From the NCBI GenBank assembly GCA_032871835.1, contig CM065299.1, positions 81,969,652-82,033,651 of the forward strand: 64,000 nucleotides of DNA, written 5' to 3'. Below, piece after piece: positions 1-10,830 of the stretch. The notes under the pieces are model-generated. The model had not been told where the DNA came from. It did not search any database and saw only the letters and a list, made by a program, of their open reading frames with translations. Made by a program: the position numbers and the translations under genes. The stretch is from Dipteronia dyeriana. Lineage: Eukaryota; Streptophyta; Magnoliopsida; Sapindales; Sapindaceae. The first letter of the stretch is position 1, and each line of letters begins with the position of its first letter.

Positions 1-194
1 GTCTTGGCAAGCTACAAGGTAGCTCGGTCCATATGAATCAGACCTTTCCACTGCTCCAACCCCGATACCTCAACCGTACCAATGGAACCCGACTCCCCAG
101 ACCATTCCAAGCCCCTTTTCGACTTTGGAGCAGCGCCCCGTCCAGTCTAGGTGTTGTATAGGGTATCCTCGATTGATTTCTAGGATAATTGAAT
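1..194. other. Unclassified sequence at window edge
   Basis: No recognisable domain, repeat end or RNA gene. The integrase-like reading of the adjacent gypsy remnant stops near position 195, so this is either a junction with older DNA or sequence too decayed to recognise. Confidence 0.3.
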
Positions 195-480
195 AAAATA
201 TGAATATTTCGTAAGATGGTCAACTATCACTATGAAAGCAGTGTATCATTACGATGGTGGCAAGGCATCAACGATATCTAAGGAAATTTCTGACCAAACC
301 TGTTCAGGGATCAACAAGGGTTGTAATAGGCTGGCTAACCATAAGCAATCATGTTTACATTGTTGACAGACACTGCATTCCCGTATTAATTTTTTCTACT
401 ATTGTCTGCGTTCCCGGCCAAAAGAATCTAGAAGTTTGATGGCTAAAAGTCTTATGAAAGCCAAAGTGTCCGCTGATTGG
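195..480 (-). pseudogene. Integrase core remnant (gypsy)
   Basis: The minus-strand translation contains IPEQVWSEISLDIVDALP, which matches the start of the integrase catalytic core and includes its first catalytic Asp. After two stops it continues IVIVDHLTKYSYFI. These are typical gypsy integrase blocks. The second Asp and the Glu of the DDE triad lie beyond the break near 195 and are missing. It cannot encode active integrase. Confidence 0.65.
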
Positions 481-879
481 AGATGAGTGAGCATTAGCCA
501 ATATTGTAGGTAACAGAGTTGAAGTAGGACTCATAAAGAGCTTCCCATTTTTGAACCAAACTCCACCACGTTAGAGATAAGAATTGCGATATTCTTATAG
601 GTTCAAATTTGACAACTTGGTGTAAAAAGAATCCTAACTTACTTCATGTTGTAGAGTAACCCACCAATCAGGCAATGATAGGGAGATCGCAGAGCATTTG
701 AATTTGGCTTGGCGTGAGAGTGCATCAGCTCATTCGTTCTCTTTTCTTTTCTTATACTGAATGAAGTAATCGTATTCCAGTAGCTTCACAACCAATGGGA
801 TTGAGTCGGAGTCGTGATGCATTGCTCAAGTAAATACTTTAAGATCATTTGATCAGTCTTAATAATGAATGACTTACCT

Positions 880-1075
880 AAGTGATAGGGTCACCATTTC
901 CAGACAACTTTCACGATCGCTAATATTTCCTTTTCATAAGTCCACAAAGTCAGGACAGAAACCTTGAGAGCTTCATCGAAAGAGGCTAATGGTCAACCAT
1001 GCTATCTCAAAAAAGTGATGATCCCAACTCTACACGCATCACATTCGACCACTAAAGGTTGTGAAAAGCCCAACA
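880..1075 (-). pseudogene. RNase H remnant (gypsy)
   Basis: Minus-strand reading gives LVVECDACRVGIITF, the equivalent of the block around the first RNase H Asp. About 40 residues later comes TYEKEILAIVKVVWKW, the conserved YEKE helix with its Glu. Stops interrupt the frame between them. It lies between the RT and integrase remnants, as expected for Ty3/gypsy pol. Confidence 0.6.
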
Positions 1076-1199
1076 ATTGAAGAACTGGTGGGGATGTAAA
1101 GGATTGCTTCAATTAAGAAAAGGCCTCAGGCTGTCGTAGTCCACCGGAAACCCTTATTTGTTAACAATTGAGTTAAAGGCACTGTTATGCTTTCGAAAT

Positions 1200-1800
1200 A
1201 TCGGACATACTTTCAATAATACCTTGCAAAGCCAAGGAAGCCGTAAACTCTTTCAGCCAACGTTGGAACTGGCAAATCAAGTATGGATTGAATTTTGTTA
1301 GATTCAACATCAAATCTCTCCAAGAATAGAATATAATATGTCCCAAATAGTCAACCTGCAACTAAAATGACATTTTGACATTTTTACGACTAATGGTCAG
1401 CTACAAGTATCAACAGAACATTGCGTAGATGAGGTAAATGGTCTTCCCAACTTTTACTGTACACCAATTTATGGTCAAAGAAAACAATGATGAAATTTTG
1501 AAGGTATGGAAAAAACAAGTCATTAATTAGTATTCAGAAGGTCGAGGTAGCGTTTATTAGGCTGAAAGACATCACAACGAATTCATATTGACCCTCATGA
1601 ATATAGAAAATGGTTTTGTATAAATCTTTGTCATTCACGCGGATTTGATGGTAACCAAACCGCAGTTCTAATTTTGAGAAGGAGTTGGCACCGTATAATA
1701 CATCGAGCAATTTGTCAATTACGGGTATTAGGTACTTATCCTTAGTGGTGATGTTGTTGAGGGCTCAGTAATCTACATAAAAATCGCCTTGAACCATTGA
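1200..1800 (-). pseudogene. Reverse transcriptase remnant (gypsy), catalytic motif lost
   Basis: Near 1790-1620 the minus strand reads [21 protein letters not shown] followed by [13 protein letters not shown], the fingers/palm block of gypsy RT. Around 1500-1440 the catalytic motif reads FFDH, so the second catalytic Asp of the usual x-x-D-D is His. The thumb region, with GFLGFARYY near 1230, follows. Several in-frame stops are present. It is clearly RT-derived and inactive. Confidence 0.75.
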
Positions 1801-2053
1801 TTTTCTTAACAAGTGACATAGGAGATGAAAACAGGTTACAACTGGGACGAAATAGGCCATAATTAAGGAACTCTTTCAACATACATTCAACAGTTCTTTA
1901 TCAGTGAATGGTCAGGAACATCTAGTTTGCGGGAGGGAATTATTTGTAAAACTAAATCAGTTCCATCAAATTGCATTAGTTCTTGTCAGTGAATGGCTCC
2001 AAGTCAGATAGACCCAAATTGGCAGGCTTGGTCATTGTGCTTAAATGACATGG

Positions 2054-2266
2054 TCAGCTTACGGTGATCGGTTTCAATGGGGTAAAACATTTCAAAAATT
2101 GAACACCTAACATAGCTTGACATGCGTCAACTGACATGACATGGAAGTCGGTCGTGATATGGTGTATTTGAATGAGAAAGATGAGAGATGAACATTTATC
2201 GGAGTAGTCGATTTTTTCTTGAATCACAACCATCACTAGGAATGTATTGTTGCGAACAATGGTCAA
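2054..2266 (-). pseudogene. Retropepsin-like protease C-terminal part (gypsy)
   Basis: An open minus-strand stretch of 70 codons includes DACQAMLGVQFLKCF, equivalent to the conserved 'ILG-x-x-W/F-L' block near the end of plant gypsy proteases. The DTG/DSG active-site part would lie to the right, around 2300-2400, and is not readable. It is placed correctly between gag and RT remnants. Confidence 0.55.
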
Positions 2267-2689
2267 CAGGTGATTTAAATTTGGATACCACCGATTGATT
2301 AATGAAATTATAGGTGTTTACGTCATCGACAAGGACCGTAGCATCCTTGTTCTCTAGTTTGCCCATAACTTAAAATGTTTGAGGGTGGATGGTTCCGGCT
2401 ATGGCATGGAACGAAGTTTCTGGAATGGGGTCTTTGAATTATTCATCGCTTAGGGCCTGTCAGCCATGGCGGGAAAGTATGGGTTTGGAATGGTTTTGAT
2501 CATAAATAATTTGGGGTGTTGACAACTGTAGCAAGGTATGAATATGTCATCGAAATAGATAAAAACCTCTTTTCCCTTTACTCACATGCCTCATCTCTAG
2601 AGATTCTAAAAAATGGCACCAACCGATTATTTGAAGAAGAGTTCAATTTCTGAATAGGTGGTAGTTCAAAAAGACTAGCTGATGAGGTC

Positions 2690-2910
2690 GGGGACGGTTT
2701 TTGGGTCGCTACAACAACTTGAAAACGAAAAGGGGAGTTGTTTTTTTTTTGTTGCTAAAAGTTTACGTTCCACGATCAGTCTTGACATGCCGATGGTATC
2801 TGACAAAGTTTTGGGTTACTTCACTTTCACATCCAAGCGAATATCGTCTCTAAGATCGGCAATGAAACATCATACCAAGAAGTTCTCTAGAAAGTCACCG
2901 ACACAATGAG
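2690..2910 (-). pseudogene. Gag C-terminal remnant (gypsy)
   Basis: The minus-strand translation contains LRDDIRLDVKVK, a stop, then PKTLSDTIGMSRLIVERKL, the shape of the end of a Retrotrans_gag domain ('glK-x-E-I-R' followed by a helix of Met/Ala/Leu). No zinc knuckle was found downstream. The remnant is cut at its 5' side by the Tat-derived segment starting near 2941. Confidence 0.5.
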
Positions 2911-2940
2911 TAAATTTGTCGAAGGCCACATGGTTCTATG

Positions 2941-3464
2941 ATGGCCATTGTGATGGTGCCGATCGCTATCTTCTGATGACGACTGATCCCTGTACTGTCA
3001 TACTGGCGGTGTCTTACACGGGATGTCAGATTATGGTTCTGCTTCTGGCTTGGTCGTTCATCCTCGGGTGTTTCACGTCCAGCCTGATTAATTGGAGCAG
3101 AGTTTCTTCCCGCTTCCGGTGCATTTAGTTCTGGCCCCACTACAACCGAACGAAGCCTTACAGGTGAGAGGTTAGGGGGTTACGCTTCTTCAGCAACCAG
3201 TAGATCAACTCATTCCTTTGATGCGTCTGCCGCCAACTATTACAGTGCCTCATGGAAGCGTCTTGTAAGGTCTTCATAGGTCGGAGGGATTTGTTGAATC
3301 CTTGCCAGAGATGTGTTTGTTGGTTGGTTACGGTGAGATCTCGTGAACTACTGCCAATATGGACATTGTCTAGAGATTTTTGGACATCTCTAGGACTATT
3401 TCTGCTTCCCACCATTACTTTTAATTAAATCGGAGGTTCGACCCCCTCATTCTAGTGCCAATTG
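2941..3464 (-). mobile_element. Truncated 5' internal region of a Tat-type element (PBS plus gag start)
   Basis: Sequence from about 2941 to 3464 is closely similar to 13410-13937, the primer-binding site and gag N-terminus of the Tat element to the right. It sits outside that element's 3' LTR (3465-4345), in the same orientation and directly joined to it. The full-length element therefore continues past its 3' LTR into a second, truncated internal region. It encodes only broken pieces of the gag N-terminus (for example 3158-3415, minus). No TSD separates it from the LTR. Confidence 0.75.
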
Positions 3465-4345
3465 TTGACGTCGATTTCTGGATGTATGGAGAAAGTCAAC
3501 AATGATTGGACTTTAGCTGTGATTTCAAAGAGAGAGAGAAGGAGAAAGTAATTAGACGTAAGTTTTATGTGGTAAAACTCCGATGATCAGAGAAACGTGT
3601 ACGGGAGGCTGTAAAATCAACCAAGCTAAAATCCACTATTGAAAAGATTTACAGCTCTCGATCTCTCTTTTTCTCTCTGTATTTTTCTATATTCTCTGTG
3701 TATTTTGTGATGAGATTATGGGTCTACTTATATGTTCATAGAACCAAATCCTCTTTGTACAAGTAATAAAAGATCTTTGTATTTAATTAGGATTGGTTAC
3801 TTGTTTGAAGTAGTCTGTCTTCTTTCCTATTTCGGAGACTTGTATTGAGATCGAATTTGATTCTTGTGATGTAATCCAGTTAGGACTTATTTCCTTATAA
3901 AAGCGTAGTCTTTTTGAAGAAATAAAATTGTTGCCTGATTTAGAACTCTTTCTGTTTGGTATTCTATTCTTCTTGGAATTCCTCTTTGATGGATATCTTT
4001 GCGTATTTTAACGACTCGACTTGTGTGAGTTACGTGCTGGGTTTTTTTATTCGGTTTTCTTCATGTTTGTCCCAAGCAGAGCATGATATTAGCTGGTCCC
4101 GAATGACATCATCTGATCCCGAGTAGAAAATGTCATCAACTAGCCCCGAGCATCTTTAACTGACCTTGAGTAGTATATGACGTCAGTTGACCCCGAGTAG
4201 GTTTTGTTAAATACTTGTTTACTGGGGCTTCTCTTTTTTGGTGATGTCGTGTAGGATATTTTCTGAATGCATATTCGGATGTCTATCTGGAAATTTTATC
4301 CTCCTTGTCAATGACGTGTACTTCTGATAAAATTTTCATACGACA
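3465..4345 (-). repeat. 3' LTR of the minus-strand Tat element
   Basis: 881 bp, matching 13938-14816. It carries an array of a short motif, CCCGAGTAG or close variants, spaced about 30-35 bp apart (4070-4200). A TATA-like box in minus reading lies at 3724-3732, corresponding to TATAAATAG in the plus-strand copy. Its inner border at 4346 is next to a purine tract and its outer border at 3464 is fused to a second partial internal region. Confidence 0.88.
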
Positions 4346-4359
4346 ATACCCCTTTTAAA
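4346..4359 (-). other. Polypurine tract
   Basis: On the minus strand this reads TTTAAAAGGGGTAT directly before the TGTCG start of the 3' LTR. That is where a polypurine tract, primer for second-strand synthesis, must be. It confirms that the LTR at 3465-4345 is the 3' LTR of this element. Confidence 0.6.
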
Positions 4360-4851
4360 ATATTTTTACCAAACAGGGTTTCGTTCCGGGCAAAAGTATT
4401 TTAATCAACTCTTTAAGTTTTTCGACTCTGCAACGCCTGAGTAAATGTCTTGTCATAATGGCGTGTCTTAATGGTGGCCCTGTAAATTCAATTTGCCTCC
4501 TCACACGAGATCTCAATGATTGCGATGTTTTGGAGTTCTGACTGCCTTTAGCCAGTTCTTCTCTTAACATGTGTCCTCTACCGCTTCGTTTCTCGATGCC
4601 ATTTATGAGAAGCGACCTACGCGTCTCCTAGTGCGCCGCCAATGTAATCAGATCTTGTCATTGATTTTTCCTGCCTTGAGACCCTAGGGTTTCGTGCAAT
4701 TACCCATTAAAATTCTCCTTTGAGGAATTGCGTTGGTTCATTCTCAGAGACTCAAACCCGAAGCTTTTCCAGCCCAGATTTCTTTATGTAGAAAGTTACT
4801 ATTCTCCGCTGAAGATTTTGCATCAGATTTCTTCATTAAAGGTTAGTTTTA

Positions 4852-7682
4852 ATGAATCCGTCTTCCCATTATCGACCTTTTACTATAGCTCTCGAGGCAC
4901 TTGATCGTGGGGATTTTCAACTGGTATCTTACGCTCAAATATTATTGGGGGAAATCCCCCGGATGAACCTCCTCTTTTAGAAGTCGTCGTTTCTGGGCTT
5001 TACCCTCATTTTAGTTCTGAATTTGTCGTTTCTAATCATAGGGTACCACTTCGATCAACGATGGGAAAACATCAAAGTAAAAGCGAAGTTCACAAGCACA
5101 ACTCGGGCAGCGTCCGAATCAGAAAGAAGACTATTAATGAGTAGGACGTCGAAGAGGAGTTCAGAAAATCTCATCTTTCTTTCTCTGTTGATTGCCCGAG
5201 TGGGTTTGACGCCGAACCGAACGTGGTTGGGGTATAAGAGATCGGGATGTATCGTGCCAGATTCAATTTGGATAATTCAGTTATTCTGGTTCCTGCTGGT
5301 GATAGAGCTGCGTGGAACCCTCCCCCTGGTATGGTGGCAATCTATGGGTTCATGCTTTGCTGCGGCGTTACTCTTCCCCTGCAGCCGTTCATTGCCTGGT
5401 TTCTAGCTGAAGCGGGGATCGCTCCGGCTCAATTGGCCCCGAATAGCTATAAGATCTTGATGTGCATATGGCACATGTGGAGCCGAATGAACCTGTCGCC
5501 GCCTTCTCTGAATGAAATCAGACACTTTTGCACGCTGAGGCAGTCTGGTAAGACCGGGACCTATTTCCTCATGTCTAATCCGTCAGATTGCTGGGTCCCC
5601 GATGAGACAAATGTGAATCAAGGAGTTGGCACCTCTGATGAAGCCAAGAAGAGGGGCTTCGTATGGGGATTTCCTTCGTCCAATAAGTACTGGAAGAATA
5701 TTTGGTTTTTTACCGTAGGAAATCTAGGTAATGAAGTCGTTCTCTGGGCTGAGGAAACTCGGATGGTGTTGAGAGTTCCCCGTTTTTTCTGTTCCCCCGA
5801 GGTATAAAAACTTGAATTCAGCGATACTGAGCTGACCAGACTTGCTCGGGCAGCAGTTCACACTCTGGAGAAGAGGAGCATGACTTATCTTTTTAATGAG
5901 AAAAATATGATAGAACTCGACTTCTTCAGCCAGATTTCAGGCTATCGCAGGCGATATAAGTGATCTTTGTATACCCCTTTTGTTTTGTTTTGTTTTTTTT
6001 ATATATATTCTGACGCGATTCCTCATTTTTCTTCTAAGTGTATGACTCAGACATTGTCTATGATCTTCAAGCTCGTCAAGTGAAGTCGATTCTTCAAGCG
6101 AGCTAAAAGAAGCTTCTCGTCAGAGCGAAGAGGGCGTTGCCCCACCTGAGTCAGATGAGGACCCTAATGAGGCTGACGAGCAGATTCCCGTAAGTGTCCC
6201 CAAGAAAGTCATCCGACCGACCGTAGGAGAGTCAAGTGGCCTGAGTGGCCATACTCAGGAGTTACCTGTCGATGGAAGGAGGCAGAGTGATGGTCTTGGT
6301 GAAGGGCCTGGTGGATCGAGCTCCCAGGTTGCGGTCTTTACCGAGTGGACGGAAGCCGGTGATGGAGGTAAAACCTCTGAGGGATAAGTAAATACAGATC
6401 CCGACTTTTTTGAATCATTTTGGGAGGATGTTCAGGAAGATCCATCAGCTGATCTCGGCTTTCATCGCTCTTGGACTGAGAAAATGAAGACGATCGATTC
6501 TCCCGCTCGCCCTCATAAGGTTCCTCGGGTGGTCTAATTCATCGATTCCAGTGATGAAGACACCGACGCTGAGATTCCCAAGAGCATTAATGTTGAAGCA
6601 TCGGCGGGTAGGGAGACTTCGGACCCGATCAAGGGCTTATCCTCCCCGAGGTTGAAGATGCCAGAGCTGAACCCTCAGAAGGCCCTTCATATCCTTCCCT
6701 GAGGATCTGTTGCGGGCGATATCATCCGGTCAGGCTTTCATCAGGGATGACCGCTTGAGCTGTTTTCAGGCTGGCTCTTTAACGAAGAGTCTTCAGAATA
6801 TTTTCAACGGCGCATCTTATGTAATTTATTCCTAACTCTTCAATTGTCTTGCTTGTTCACCAGACACAGCAACATCAAGCTGATCGAAAAAGGTGTCTTG
6901 AGGCTCAGCTAAAGGAAAGTGAGGACAGAAGTGCTCGGGTTGAGGCGGCTTATCAAAAAAAGATGGGCTCTGCCCAAGTGTTTACCAACCACTATTTGGT
7001 GAAGCAAGTGGAGGCCAAGGAAATGGGTTATTTGGCAGAAGAGAAGGCTATGTGATTTTAAAACTTGTTGTCTTCTGCCCATGAATCAATGCTTAAGGCC
7101 GAGCAGGAAGCGGAGCAGTCTAAGTCGGCATATGAACAAAAAATCGAAGACTTGGAACGCCAAAATTTGATAGTCGAGTCTCTATCCAAAGAGGCCATGT
7201 TGGAACTTGAATTCCAGGGGGTTGATCATTTTAAAAGATCCTCTGCTTACGACGCCCTTCTCCTACAGGAATTTCAACGAGGGCTAGTTTCAACTGGCGA
7301 GTTTTTTAAGGTTAAGAATCGGACAAATGGAAAAGAACGAACCAACTGGGAATTGTCGATCAAGAATCACGTGGATCGATCCCTGGAATCTCTTCTGGTT
7401 CAGATGAAGAAGTGGAGAGCTTATTACCGTAGTCGAGGCAAAGATCCCCATCCCATGCATTTGGAGATTCCATCCGAGCACTCTCTCTCGACCTTTTATG
7501 CTAGTCAGGAGTCGGTCGTGGAAGGTGTGGTGCCCGATGTCGGACCGATCCCGGGAGAAGATTACAGTAAATGGATAGATGATTCGATCAATACGATTGC
7601 TTGGCCTTCCAATGAAAGTCTGCTCCGCGAATACGAAATGGTTCCCGACCCAAACATCGGTAAGAGTTCTAAATCCTCCTGA
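4852..7682 (+). pseudogene. Antisense gene of Tat element (putative gypsy-type transposon domain + coiled coil)
   Basis: This gene runs opposite to gag-pol. A plausible start is ATG 4852. A one-base shift near 4955 moves it to the frame that continues to 5807. There are stops near 5141 and 5237, and an open 186-codon piece spans 5247-5807. That piece (NSVILVPAGDRAAW, PPPGMVAIYGFML, GIAPAQLAPNSYKILM) resembles the Pfam family 'putative gypsy type transposon' (Transposase_28). A candidate GT-AG intron is 5960-6038. Then comes an acidic, Ser-rich linker open from 6069 to 6702 except for two stops. A Glu/Lys-rich coiled-coil part follows (6849-7055 and 7065-7682). Similar antisense ORFs are known in Tat elements; their function is unknown. 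Here it is degenerate. Confidence 0.75.
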
Positions 7683-7712
7683 TTTATTTTATAGAAATTC
7701 ATTTTTGTAGAG

Positions 7713-7790
7713 ATTCTTTGTAACAATTCTTTGTGACAATTCTTTGTAACAATTCTTTGTGACAATTCCTTGTAACAATTCTTTGTAAAG
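7713..7790. repeat. 13-bp tandem repeat, six units
   Basis: Six consecutive 13-bp units of ATTCTTTGTAACA / ATTCTTTGTGACA type alternate A and G at one position. They lie just after the stop of the antisense gene, in its presumed 3' UTR. Confidence 0.9.
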
Positions 7791-8519
7791 ATTTTCAATG
7801 AAATTCTGAGTTAACTGTAATTCTGAAAATCGAGTGGTCTGATCTGTTTCATTGCTCTAGGAATTTCACAGTCTTCTTTAACTTGATTCTATTGTTTCCG
7901 CGTATCTTATTAAACCGGCTATTGAAATTTATACCAAGTATCTTATTAAACTGGCTAATATTATTAACCGAGTCATCTTAAAACATGCAAGCAGATTTAT
8001 ACTTGTGTTTCATACTCGGTTGCTACCCGAACATTACATCAAGGCTCACCATGATCATATGTTCGAGTCCTTACACATTACTGAGGACGTCTCTCTAGTT
8101 TTTCTGTGTAAGAGTTTTTCGAATCGTTAAGCTTTTCGAACCGCTTAACACACATACGTATTTCATCGGAATTTTTTCCGATAGCATCCCGAGCCTTTCT
8201 CCAGAATCTGGTGCATCAGGTTTTGCCTTTTTACTTGGGTCAATTGACCTTGCTCGGTTGGTATGCTCCTTCGAGCTTCTCCGCCCATTCGGGAATCAAT
8301 GGTCCCGAGTATTCTACTTGCATGTTCTTATTATCATGCTCGTCTTTCATATGTTCTTATATCATATGCTTTATTTTTCAGAAATCCCGAGTTTGATTTT
8401 TATTTATAACTGCAAAACCAATAAAGATTTAAGTTCCAATGCTAATATTTGACCTAACTAAAATTGTCCTGACTAGAAAAGAAAAATAAAAAATAATTTA
8501 AAGATAGAAAATTTTCAGA
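7791..8519. other. Noncoding spacer between antisense gene and pol end
   Basis: AT-rich sequence with several scattered CCGAG/CTCGG motifs like those in the LTR. No coding domain was recognised on either strand. It separates the 3' ends of the antisense gene and of pol, which converge here. Confidence 0.5.
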
Positions 8520-9649
8520 TATTGGGCATTGCATGGCCGGAGTAAAACCCCTCCATTGGGTCGTGCAATCTAATATGCTCTGTGGCCAGCTATTCCTTCG
8601 ATTTTGTACGGGCCTTCTTACTTATCAGCTAGGGAACCTGCAACTTTATTTTTTGTATTCAATGAAACCTTCTTGAGTACCAGGTCTCCTAGTTGGAATT
8701 TTCTAACCCGAACATGAGAGTTGTAGTGGCGAGCTACTCTTTGCTGATATGCCATATTTTGTATTCAGGACTTCTCCCTTTTCTCTTCTAGCTCATCTAG
8801 ACTTTGTAATAACATATCAACATTCTGTTCTTTATTATATAGCCTGACCCAGGGTGATGCATATGACGTTTCTATGAGGATAACAGCTTCTGTCCAGTCG
8901 CAAAAGTGAACGGAGTCTCTCCCGTTGACATTCTTGTTGTCGTCCGATACGCCCATAATACTTCGGGAAGCTTTTCAACCCAACTTCCTTTCTTGGCATC
9001 CAACTTTGCTTTGAGTGTATGCTTGATGATTTTGTTTACTGCTTCAGCCTGCCCGTTCGTTTGAGGATGGGCAGGTGTGCCATAGTAATTGGCAATTTGG
9101 TATTCCTTGCATAGCTGTCTGAATTTTTGGTTATCAAACTGGGTGTCGTTATCAGTGATGATAGTGTTTGGGACTCCAAACCTGTAGAGTATGTTCTTTT
9201 TCATGAAATTCGTGGTATTTGCTTCTGTGACATGCACTAATGCTTCAGCTTCTGCCCACTTTGTGAAATAGTCAACGGCTACTATGACATACTTCGCTCC
9301 CCCCTGTATGGTTTCCGTAAACTTCTCCATGGATTTTCTGTAATATCCGACATGCATCTTCCTCTGACACACATCTTTGAAGTGTTCGAGAAAATCCCCT
9401 TCTGTATAGTTCTCCTTTGACCAATGTGTACCTTACTGATCGATACCTGATACGTTTTGCTTGTAGGGGATCTTCTGGGAGCATGCCTTCTTCCAGAAAC
9501 CTTCTTAGCTGGGTCATCCAACCGTCTGATGGTGTTCGAATTTCTAAAATTTTAAAATTTTTTGGCTCAGCCGTGCTCGGTTTGAGGAGATGTGCAACCG
9601 GAATAGTTTTTGGCCTGATTGAGGTTATTGATGATGCTAGTTTGGACAA
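8520..9649 (-). pseudogene. Integrase of minus-strand Tat element
   Basis: Minus-strand pieces 9649-9272, 9372-8872, 8956-8765 and a further block to 8520 overlap in different frames and together cover integrase. The core reads YFTKWAEAEALVHVTEANTT, then GVPNTIITDND (second catalytic Asp kept, the next Gly changed to Asp), then HPQTNGQAEAVNK with the catalytic Glu. The start of the core with the first Asp appears deleted: the reading jumps from the GEVYGNHTGG region to GGAKYVIVAVDYF. The C-terminal block with GPYKIEG-like wording is also present. At least three frame breaks make it inactive. Confidence 0.85.
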
Positions 9650-9694
9650 ATTCTCCTCCTTGGGGATATGGGCAATCCTGTATTCTTTAAATTT

Positions 9695-10830
9695 CTAGAG
9701 GAGCTGTCTTGCAATGTCACGATAGGCTATCATGTCTTTATCTCTAGCTTGGTATTCGTCCAGGACTTGGTTGACAACTACCTGTGAATCGTTAAATATC
9801 TCGACTTCATCAAGCCCGAGAGCTATGCAGACTCTGAGTCCACCTAGTAATGCCTCGTACTCGGCTTGATTATTAGTTGCTTTGAAGTCAAACCTCATGG
9901 TGCATTCAACATCATCTCCTTCTAGAGTGCATACTAGGATTCCTGCCCTGCTGCCGTGAGTGTTTGAAGAGCCATCAACATACAATTTCCATGAGATTTT
10001 TTTTCCCAACATCTTTTTTGCTTCCAAGTTTGGCTCTGTGAACTCTACTATAAAATCTGTCACTGCTTGCCCTTTGAGGGATGTCCTAGGGAAGTAGTGA
10101 ATATCGAATTCAGTTAGCTCGATTGCCCATTTGGTTAGTCTTGCTGAAATTTCTGGCTTCTGTAAAATTTGCTTCAATGGGCAGTCGGTGAGAACCTGGA
10201 TTGTATGAGCCTGAAAGTATGGTCTTAGCTTCCTTACCGCTGAAACCAATGCTAGGGCCATTTTTTCCGCCTGTGAATACCTGGTCTCGGCGGGTAACAG
10301 CGCCTTGCTGGTATAATACACTGGCTTCTGTACTCCATCTTCTGTTCTGACTAGAACTGAGCTTGCTGCTAGTTCTGTAATTGATAAGTATAAATGAAGT
10401 GTCTCTCCCATTTGTTGTTTTGAAAGGATGAGAGCTTGTCCTACGTACTCTTTGATTTTTAAGAATGCCTGCTCACACTCTTCGTTCCATTCGAGTTCTT
10501 TTTTTTTTTTAATTACATTGAAAAAGGGTACGCATCTATCTGTGGCCTTTGAGATGAATCTATCCAAGTTAGCTAAGCATCCTGTTAGGCACTGTACTTC
10601 TTTTAGTGTCCTTGGTGAAGTCATTCTCTGTAGGGCTTGGATTTTTTCAGGATTGACTTCGATTCCCCTTTGGTGAACTTGGAATCCCAGGAACCTTCCT
10701 GAAGGAACTCCGAATAAGCACTTGTTTGGATTCAGCTTCATTTGGTATCTTATCAAAATATCAAATGTCTCTCGCAGATCTGAGGTATGCTTGTCTGCCG
10801 AGATGCTCTTGTTCAGCATGTCATCAATGT
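9695..10830 (-). pseudogene. RT thumb, RNase H and second RNase H of minus-strand Tat element
   Basis: A 374-codon open minus-strand stretch (10819-9695) starts just after the RT catalytic motif. Order: RT thumb (residues ~1-120, GRFLGFQVHQRGIEVNPEK), degenerate gypsy RNase H (~130-245, with YYTSKALLPAETRYSQAEKM), then a second, archaeal-type RNase H (~275-365). The second one reads LYVDGSSNTHGSRAG and NNQAEYEALLGGL and keeps the usual Asp and Glu positions. A dual RNase H is characteristic of the Tat/Ogre group. This is the longest uninterrupted piece of the element. Confidence 0.88.

Larger units (their letters stand above)
195..2940 (-). mobile_element. Decayed Ty3/gypsy (chromovirus-like) retrotransposon, minus strand
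   Basis: Reading the minus strand from right to left gives remnants in the order gag, aspartic protease, reverse transcriptase, RNase H, integrase, which is the Ty3/gypsy order. All frames are broken by many stops and shifts, so the element is dead and older than its neighbours. No LTR of its own was found. Its gag end stops near 2940, where sequence from the 5' internal part of a different Tat-type element begins. The wording of the integrase and RT blocks resembles plant chromoviruses (Tekay/CRM-like), but no chromodomain was seen, so the lineage is inferred. Confidence 0.7.

Noticed and set aside
254..439. Short plus-strand ORF
   Set aside because: It overlaps the minus-strand integrase remnant, which has recognisable motifs. 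The plus-strand reading has none.
3430..3464. tRNA-like T-arm sequence (GGTTCGACC) near LTR borders
   Set aside because: It lies exactly at the primer-binding position of the LTR element in each copy and has no D-arm or anticodon arm. It is a primer-binding site, not a tRNA gene.
7713..7790. CRISPR-like array
   Set aside because: The 13-bp units are directly adjacent with no spacers, in plant DNA. It is a simple tandem repeat.
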